From positions 318,211 through 382,210 of the forward strand of contig CM012953.1 in assembly GCA_000181795.3 (NCBI GenBank): a stretch of DNA of 64,000 bases, given 5' to 3'. The notes beneath the pieces are model-generated. The model searched no databases, was not told the DNA's origin, and was given only the letters and a program-made list of their open reading frames with translations. Positions within the stretch are counted from its first letter, which is position 1. Each line of letters begins with the position of its first letter. A program made the position numbers and the translations under genes. Below, one piece after another: positions 57,817-64,000 of this stretch. This DNA comes from Trichinella spiralis (Eukaryota > Nematoda > Enoplea > Trichinellida > Trichinellidae).

Positions 57817-58701
57817 GGGGTAGACCCTGAGTATTCATCAAAGACATGCCGCTTCACACTTTGATTGGTTGTATATTTTGCGTAGAACTCTGATTGGTTT
57901 TGAATTTTATTGGTTTACACGGCGGCTAAGTTTCATTAGATGTTGTTGCGATGAATTTTACTCGCTGTTGGGAATCTCAATTTTACTGGTTGTCATTTTC
58001 ATGCATTCTATTTGTCAAATTTTGGTTTCTTTTTAATGGTCACTTTTTTATTCTAAGCTTTACTGATCTTCTATATGTATATTAGTAGTAGCTAAATTAT
58101 ACATTTAAAAGCTGACTAGCAATTTAAAATTATAAGTTTATCAACAAATTTGCTTGTGGTTTCATTTTTGTGTATAATTATATTCATAGAACTGCTGATC
58201 AGATCTAAGAAATTCGCTTTACTTTAATTTAAACTGACTTAGTTTATTGCGTGTATACTATTGAGCACTTTAAAGACCTTGTTCAAAAGATTGCTTTCTA
58301 TTAATTTGTTTCTTAATTTGATGAAGTTAAATACAAGTTTAAGTTAAAGTATAAATTGAATTTAGAAGTTATGGATGCTATTTGTAAGAAAGATCACGTG
58401 GATTCACCATTTCATTGAATTTCATTAAATAATTAATTGTAATTTCACTATATAAATATAATAAAATAGTAATTTTCTAATATATATACATATGTACAGC
58501 AGATAAATAGTAAAGCTTTGAATATCAGAAAATTGACCATTAAAATGAAATCAAAATTTGACAAATAGCACGCATTACAATGACAACCAGTAAAAATTTA
58601 GGTTTGCGACAACGAATTAAACTCATCGGAACAGCAACTAATGAAATTTAGCCGGCATGAAAACCAATGATATTTAAGGCCAATCAAACGTCGAGCGGCA
58701 T

Positions 58702-58710
58702 GCCTTTGAA
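58702..58710 (+). repeat. Target duplication of the inner MULE (left)
   Basis: GCCTTTGAA, repeated exactly at 62499-62507. Joining the flanks restores the right terminal repeat of the outer element. Confidence 0.75.
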
Positions 58711-59415
58711 GGGTTTAGTCTCGTTTTTGCCATCAAAGGCATGCCGCTCAAAATTTGATTGGCTTTAAATTTTATTGGTTTTCAAGCCAATGAGCGCAAC
58801 TAAATTTTAGTGGTGGTCGTTGTGGTGAATTTTATTTGTTGTCGCGCGGCTAAATTTCACTGGTTGTGGTTGTGATAAATTTCATTTGTTTTCGCAAACC
58901 TAAATTTTAATGGTTGTCGTTGTAGTGCTTTCTATTTGTCGAATTTCGGTTACTCTTCAATGGTCAGTTTTCTGATATTCAAAGCTTAACTTTTTTTATT
59001 CCACATATATTAGTAGTAGCATTAAGTAAAATTAAAAGTTGACTATCATTTCAAAATTATAATCTTAAAAGCAAATTTTCTTCCGATTACATTTTTGTGT
59101 ATATGCTGATCACACCATAGAAATTTGCTTATCTTTAAGGTATGCTAACTCAGTTTATTGCTTGTGTACTATACAGCATTTTATAGAACTTGTTCAAAAG
59201 TATCCTTTCCAAGTTGTGAATTAGATAATTATAATTTTCAGTGGTGAAAATTTATTCAGTGGTAAAAACTATAAAACTATATAGAAGACAATACAATACA
59301 ACATTATAATACAACACAATACAAGACATTGCAATATGATATACTATAATACAAACAAGAATAAACACTACGAAGAATAAGAAAATATAAAATAAAGGTG
59401 CAGGGAAGGTGGCAC

Positions 59416-60875
59416 TCAGAAGTTAATCGGCTCAGGGACATCATACGCAACAGCTTTTAAGAACTGCTCCATTGTACGCGTTCCGCCATCATATTCAGCA
59501 GTCAACGCTGTTATGCGTAGCTGCACCTCTTCATATTTACTGTTCTTTATTCGTAAATCGTTGGCGGTAACGCGTCCTGACGTCACCTGCTGAATCAACG
59601 TTTCCGTTGATCCTTGCTCATCAATCAGCAATTGGAGCAGTTCATAAAAGCTGAGGTGATGTTTCCCCGCTTGCCGGTTCATTTTCAAGTGCCAACCTTC
59701 TAAGTGATTATTTGTTCGTGTCTGTACATTATATACATTCCATAACGGCAGCTTGTTGGGGGTCATCCATTCTCTTCGGAAGTAATCAAACAAGGCTGCT
59801 ATTAGACCCGTAACGTTTCTGCCAAGCAGACCCACGGCAGCAGGTACCTCAGGAAGTGGCAAAAATGCTGTTGCCATCAGCATTTTGATCTTCTTTTTTG
59901 TTTCCGCTTCGTGAAGGTACCTGGTTCACAATCCAAGCTCTGCCACTTTCCGCAGAACTGCTTGGCAGAAGTGAAAATAGCAACCTTGTATTTGAACGCC
60001 CGGGAACGATGCCTGCACCGCAGGGATAAAGGCAGTTTCGAAATCGCAAATCACAGTTTGCGGCTGAAGGACAACCCCTAACGCTGCCGCTTTTAAAATT
60101 AAATTATCGAAAATTTCATGATATGTTGGGAGATCTCTTCTAACTGTTAAACAATATACAAGTGGTATTAATTTACCTTCTTTAAACACATGAATGCTGA
60201 ACATCTGATGGTACCATTCAGGAACAATTTTAAATGTTCCATCCATGCACCAGACAGTATGTCCAGCCAACTCCCGTATATTTTCATCTGTACAAAATAT
60301 TAAAACAGAATTATGTACATTATTATACATCAAAAACTGCCGGCCAGACTTCGTAACACGCCATTGTGCTGGAATTTCCAGCTGCTGGCGTGTTGCTGGC
60401 AGTGGTGGAAAACGTTTGGCCCGGCTTCTGTACATGGCCGCTTCCACTTTTTTGTATGTTGGAAACTGACTAGCAGTTTCCAAACTGGTGGATGCATTGC
60501 TACATTCTTCGTTATATATCTGCGGCACTGGCTTTGTTTCCTCCCCTGCGCGGCGTTAAAGAGTGTTCTTCTTCTCCATTTTATACAATATGTAGTCGTC
60601 GGCAGTGCACGTTACTGCATGCGGTGCTGTTCTCAAAACCGTGTTTACTTCGAGGTTGGTGTAAACTGTACCTCTACATCCACTTCTCACCTGCATGAGA
60701 AATCAGAATGCTGACTGATAAAAATAGCATATTATAATAATGAAATATTATTTACCCGTTGGCAAACCCACTGTTTGTCTTCAAAATTTGTGTGTCTTAG
60801 GAGATGAACTCTACCTTCATACACTAAGTTGTAGTTATTTCGATTATTTAAAACCAAATGCAAATCAGCAGCCAT
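59416..60875 (-). pseudogene. FLYWCH-MULE transposase with two premature stops
   Basis: Exon 1 (60756-60875) and exon 2 (59416-60690) give one frame of 464 codons interrupted only by TAA at 60556-60558 and TGA at 59926-59928. The FLYWCH finger spans the intron: NLVYEGRVHLLRH, QWVCQR, then SGCRGTVYTN and APHAVTC. The MULE catalytic core is complete: MDGTFKIVPEWYHQM (first D), VICDFETAFIPAVQ (second D), GCYFHFCQAVLRKV (C..H motif) and TNNHLEGWH (E). The FLYWCH finger is expected to bind the terminal repeats. Relative to the copy at 49478, the second stop replaces an arginine codon (AGA there). A product might still arise by read-through, but inactivity is likelier. Confidence 0.8.
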
Positions 60876-61119
60876 GAAAGAAGATGAATCAAAGCGAAGT
60901 CAAGCACACAGAACAGAAAACTGGTAAAATGGTGAAAACGGGGTTCACCTCTGATTATATGTAAAATTCTGCTCCTACGGTTTGTAACTAACTTTGTTGC
61001 TTGTTGAAATTTGCCGGTTTAGTCTCGTTATTCCCTTCAACATTTCGTTATCATTGAAAATACAAGTTGGAAGGTTACAAATGCAAATGGTAAAGTAATG
61101 GCAACTTAAGTGTACACCA

Positions 61120-61690
61120 ACGCACTAGTCAGTTTAGTTCAGATGTTGAAAAACAGTTTAAAATTTACACAAAATGTACAACCACATGTTTCTTTATTTT
61201 TAAATAAAATTCAAGATTTTTATTTTTTTATTAACATGAAACATAAGAAGAAAAACAATAACTCTGGTGAACGGAAGCCAAAGAAACAGTGAAGAGAGTA
61301 AAGATAAAATTTTCCTTTGTACTTGAATAGCCCTTAGCTACTCTTCAGAAAAGTTTCTGACAAAATGAAAAGCATCTTGTGCATAAATCTCGTTAAATTG
61401 CTAGCTAAAACGTAATTTATCTTACGAGCAAAGCAACTGTTGGTTGACATTCTTTGAAACAATATTTATCAACGTGGATGGATAAAAGTAAAGCACTTAG
61501 AAAGCGGAAAGAAAGCGTTGGACAGCACCAAGCAGAACAGCTGCTGAAGCTTTTTCATTTCACGGGGCAGAGGATATTGCATACTTTGATATCAGCTTTG
61601 GTGCGCCATTTGTGGATAAATTAAAACTGTTGGCCCCATTTCCAAATTTTTCAGACAGATTATCGATTTTCCTACATCTTGCATGGAAGT
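61120..61690 (+). repeat. Unclassified interspersed repeat, copy 3 (inside the inner MULE)
   Basis: Same block as 48640-49290 and, in part, 46240-46560. Here it stands upstream of the minus-strand transposase gene, antisense to it; at 48640 it stands upstream of a plus-strand gene, in the sense direction. Confidence 0.65.
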
Positions 61691-62527
61691 GGACATTGAA
61701 TCGAGAAAAAATTTGAACAAGCAAAACATTCAGTTACAAAACATAGGAGAAGGTTGATATTCCTATGGACAATGCTTAAGGTCTCAGACGAAAATTTTTT
61801 CTTTTACTATTCCTTGTTCTCTTTATGTCTGATAATTCTGATTTGCTTCTTGTAAGCAACCGTTGCAGTAAAACGTCCCTTGTTTTTGAAGCGAGGGCAT
61901 ACAAACTGAAACACCGGCAAACAGAAGAAATATCAGGGATGTTCCACAGTGTACACTCAATGTGCATCATGTGTTTACTGTTTTTAAAGAATAGTTTATT
62001 TTGATATAAAATAGGCTGCAGGGGTGCAATGTGTACAAATTTAAAAGCCACGGATGCTATTAGTAAGAAAGATCACTTGGAAACTTGCGCGGTGGATTCA
62101 CCATTTTACTGAATATTATTAAATAATTAACTGTAATTAATTTCATTAAATAAGTACCATTAAACAGTAATTTTTTAAATATATATAGGATATAAATAGT
62201 ATAGATTTGAATATCAGCAAACTGACCATTGAAGAAAAACTGAAATTTGACAAATAGAACGCATTACAAGGACAACCAGTAAAATTTAGGTCCGCGAAAA
62301 CAAATAAAATTCATCACAGCCACAACCAGTGAAATTTCGCAGCGCGATAACAAATAAAATTCATCACAACGACAATCAATGAAAGTTAGTCAGCTTGTAA
62401 ACCAATGAAATTTAAAGCCAATTAAATTTGGATGGGAAATTTATAGCCAATCAAATTTCGAGGCGGCATGTCTTTGATGGCAAAAATGAGTCTACCCCGC
62501 CTTTGAAGTACACTCGGGTAGTAGACC

Positions 62528-62536
62528 CTTTATGTC
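62528..62536 (+). repeat. Target duplication of the outer MULE (right)
   Basis: CTTTATGTC, exact match to 57808-57816. Confidence 0.75.
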
Positions 62537-62652
62537 ATGGAGAAAAAAATAGCACCTAAAAAGACAAGTAATGAGAATAGTTTCACAATTCTCAGTTTCA
62601 TGGAAAATGCAACAAATGCGTCATGTGTGGACTCGATTTAAAACGCTCTTCT

Positions 62653-62860
62653 AGAAGGGGGAAATAATGTAACGCCCGGAAGCTCAGGGCATTATCTCAT
62701 TTGATAATTGCTTTTAAAGGTTTGCCTGCTGTGGATGACAAGAACAACAAGCATGCCAAGCATGCAACAGACAAGTTTGCCTCCGCTGCACAACATGAAA
62801 AAACGCAGCTGATTAATAATAGCAAAGAGCACACGCGTTACATGTTACACAAACTTTAGA
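62653..62860 (+). repeat. Polypurine tract and LTR start of an old gypsy element
   Basis: AGAAGGGGGAAATAA at 62653-62667 is directly followed by TGTAACGCCCGGAAGC, the arrangement of a polypurine tract and a 3' LTR start. The LTR is not traceable beyond about 200 bases, and no pol gene is left upstream. Confidence 0.4.
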
Positions 62861-62899
62861 ATATGGCCAGTGTTTTCTGTTTACATGAGTAATTTTACT

Positions 62900-63590
62900 T
62901 TGTACGCGCTGCTTTCATGAACAAAGCACATACCGCAACAGCAGGCCGTCGTAACTGCAGAATCGCGAAAGCAAGACAACAACAATAAAAATTAAAAATT
63001 TCTATTCTGTTAATTTTAAATTCTGCAATTGAAACTTTGACCTTTGTCTTACCTTCAATTTTAATCACCTTGTTGTTTTTCAACATCTGCCTTGGCATCA
63101 TCGTGAATAAATTGAAATTGTTGACGCTGCATTCACAATTTTTCATACGAATTCTGAAATTTTACCCAAGAGTTCTGTTAGCCTTAGTGCGTGAAACACT
63201 TGCTGAAAACTGCTTGCTACTGGACCACATCTGGACAGCTCACAAAACGCAAATTCAGAAGCTGACTTCCCTTAAATTGTCACTTTCATGAGTATGATTT
63301 TATTCCAAATTTTAGTCAGCCACTGATCGTTAAGCTGCACTTTATGCAGTAAATGAGATTAAAAGAATAGATTGCTAATACAAGAAACAGTTGCAGCACA
63401 GGGTAATAAACTGTATGTAGTATGACTATTTTCAGTTATTCTTATGCAATATTATACATCTCCCTAAACAGCATTGTTTATTCCACATTCAAACGCTTAT
63501 ATACCCAAAAATAAAAATAATAAAAATGAACCATAATAAAATCATGGATGTTGATGGAACATGAATTTTTTTATTGGTTGAACAAAATTT
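62900..63590. other. AT-rich sequence without recognised features
   Basis: Frames of about 84 codons on both strands near 62895-63291 show no family resemblance. Confidence 0.35.
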
Positions 63591-64000
63591 TGTTTAATCT
63601 ATATTGTCCCCAGGGAATTGGTTTCTTTTATTTTAACAAAAATTTCCAAATAAACTGGTTTTCAATATTTTCCAAAAAATTAAAGGGATGGGTTTCCCAA
63701 GCCTATGGCTATTTTGAAAAAAACCCAAAAAAATGGCAAATGGAAAAAACCGGTGGGGGAGTACCCCTTAAATGGTTTAAAAGAATATTTTTTTTTTGGA
63801 AGGATTTTTGGTCCAGGGGAAACAAAAAAAAAATGGTTAAAGCCCCAAAATAATGAAAAATTTTTTTTTGGGGGCGGGTCATAATAATATTTCATAATTT
63901 AAATAAATTTTGGAAAAAAATCGGCCAATTTTTGGTTAAATGGAAAATTGCCCTTCCCATCAAAAAATAAAAACTTTTCCCCCGCGGGAAAATTCCCCCC
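63590..64000. other. Low-quality sequence at the window end
   Basis: Bases appear doubled or stretched (GGGGG, CCCCCC, long A and T runs) in a pattern typical of the tail of a Sanger read rather than of genomic DNA. Frames here should be ignored. Confidence 0.65.

Larger units (their letters stand above)
58711..62498. mobile_element. Inner MULE transposon (3788 bp) with transposase pseudogene
   Basis: Terminal inverted repeats of roughly 280 bp, about 58711-58990 and 62200-62498, begin GGGTTTAGTCTCGTTTTTG and GGGGTAGACTCATTTTTGCC when read inward, then share CATCAAAG.CATGCCGC. Both arms contain repeated TTTTATTGGTTTT-like units. Between them lie a FLYWCH-MULE transposase gene on the minus strand and a block of the unclassified repeat (61120-61690). 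Nine-bp direct repeats GCCTTTGAA flank the element. Confidence 0.82.
57817..62527. mobile_element. Outer, non-autonomous MULE interrupted by a second MULE
   Basis: The outer element consists of 57817-58710 plus 62508-62527, about 914 bp without the insert. The outermost 27 bases, GGGGTAGACCCTGAGTATTC and on at the left and GGTCTACTACCCGAGTGTAC and on at the right (read inward), agree at 19 positions, and the inverted arms continue through CATGCCGC and TTTGATTGG inward for about 250 bases. It has no gene. Flanking 9-bp duplications (CTTTATGTC) fit MULE insertion. Its sub-terminal part (58370-58500) resembles that of the inner element (62040-62160), so it looks like a deletion derivative of the same family. 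Confidence 0.8.

Noticed and set aside
61776-62051. 91-codon minus-strand frame inside the inner MULE as a second MULE gene
   Set aside because: No recognisable domain, and it overlaps sub-terminal repeat sequence shared with the non-autonomous element only in part.
63548-63895. Lysine- and tryptophan-rich frames on both strands at the window end
   Set aside because: The sequence has stretched homopolymers typical of poor base calls; the frames are artefacts.
1-64000. CRISPR array, operon or bacterial-type regulatory elements
   Set aside because: The window is eukaryotic with spliced genes; no regularly spaced short direct repeats were seen.

Overview
The window is a eukaryotic, strongly AT-rich chromosome segment. 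Genes are few, and most are split by short introns with GT..AG borders. The gene set points to a nematode, most likely a clade I species such as Trichinella: two secreted BPI/LBP-fold proteins, a DNase II-like protein (a family greatly expanded in Trichinella, from general knowledge), FLYWCH-MULE transposons, and BEL/Pao and Ty3/gypsy retroelements. The species is an inference. Scattered N bases (46.3-47.2 kb) and a garbled tail (after about 63.59 kb) suggest a draft Sanger-type assembly.

Host genes, left to right: a Polycomb-type chromodomain protein (1613-2752, minus); two paralogous single-exon BPI-fold proteins (8904-10547 and 15152-16804, both minus); a six-exon DNase II-like protein whose catalytic-histidine motif is changed (19272-21179, plus); eIF3 subunit J in nine exons (34405-36022, plus); a probable non-coding host transcript with two box C/D snoRNA candidates in its introns (about 38.85-41.4 kb, plus); and a TACC-family coiled-coil protein in about fourteen exons (52454-56444, minus). 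Exon joins were chosen by hand from splice signals and reading phase.

From 22.6 to 33.4 kb lies a compound retroelement locus. A host segment of about 850 bp occurs twice in direct orientation. The first copy ends exactly at a BEL/Pao LTR. The second is interrupted by a 3.65-kb Ty3/gypsy palindrome with two identical-length LTRs, U3 ends outward, flanked by a 4-bp target duplication; the uninterrupted target is preserved in copy 1. The BEL/Pao block also holds a second, reversed and internally deleted copy.

From 41.5 to 51.2 kb the DNA is mostly transposon debris: scrambled gypsy pol pieces, an integrase-like remnant, pogo/Tigger-like ends, a broken FLYWCH-MULE gene and an LTR.

From 57.8 to 62.5 kb two MULE transposons are nested. 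A 914-bp non-autonomous element has its right terminal inverted repeat interrupted by a 3788-bp relative, and each has its own 9-bp target duplication. The inner element carries a FLYWCH-MULE transposase gene broken only by two stop codons. Large AT-rich stretches (3-8.8, 10.9-15.1, 16.9-19.2 kb) show no gene I can support.
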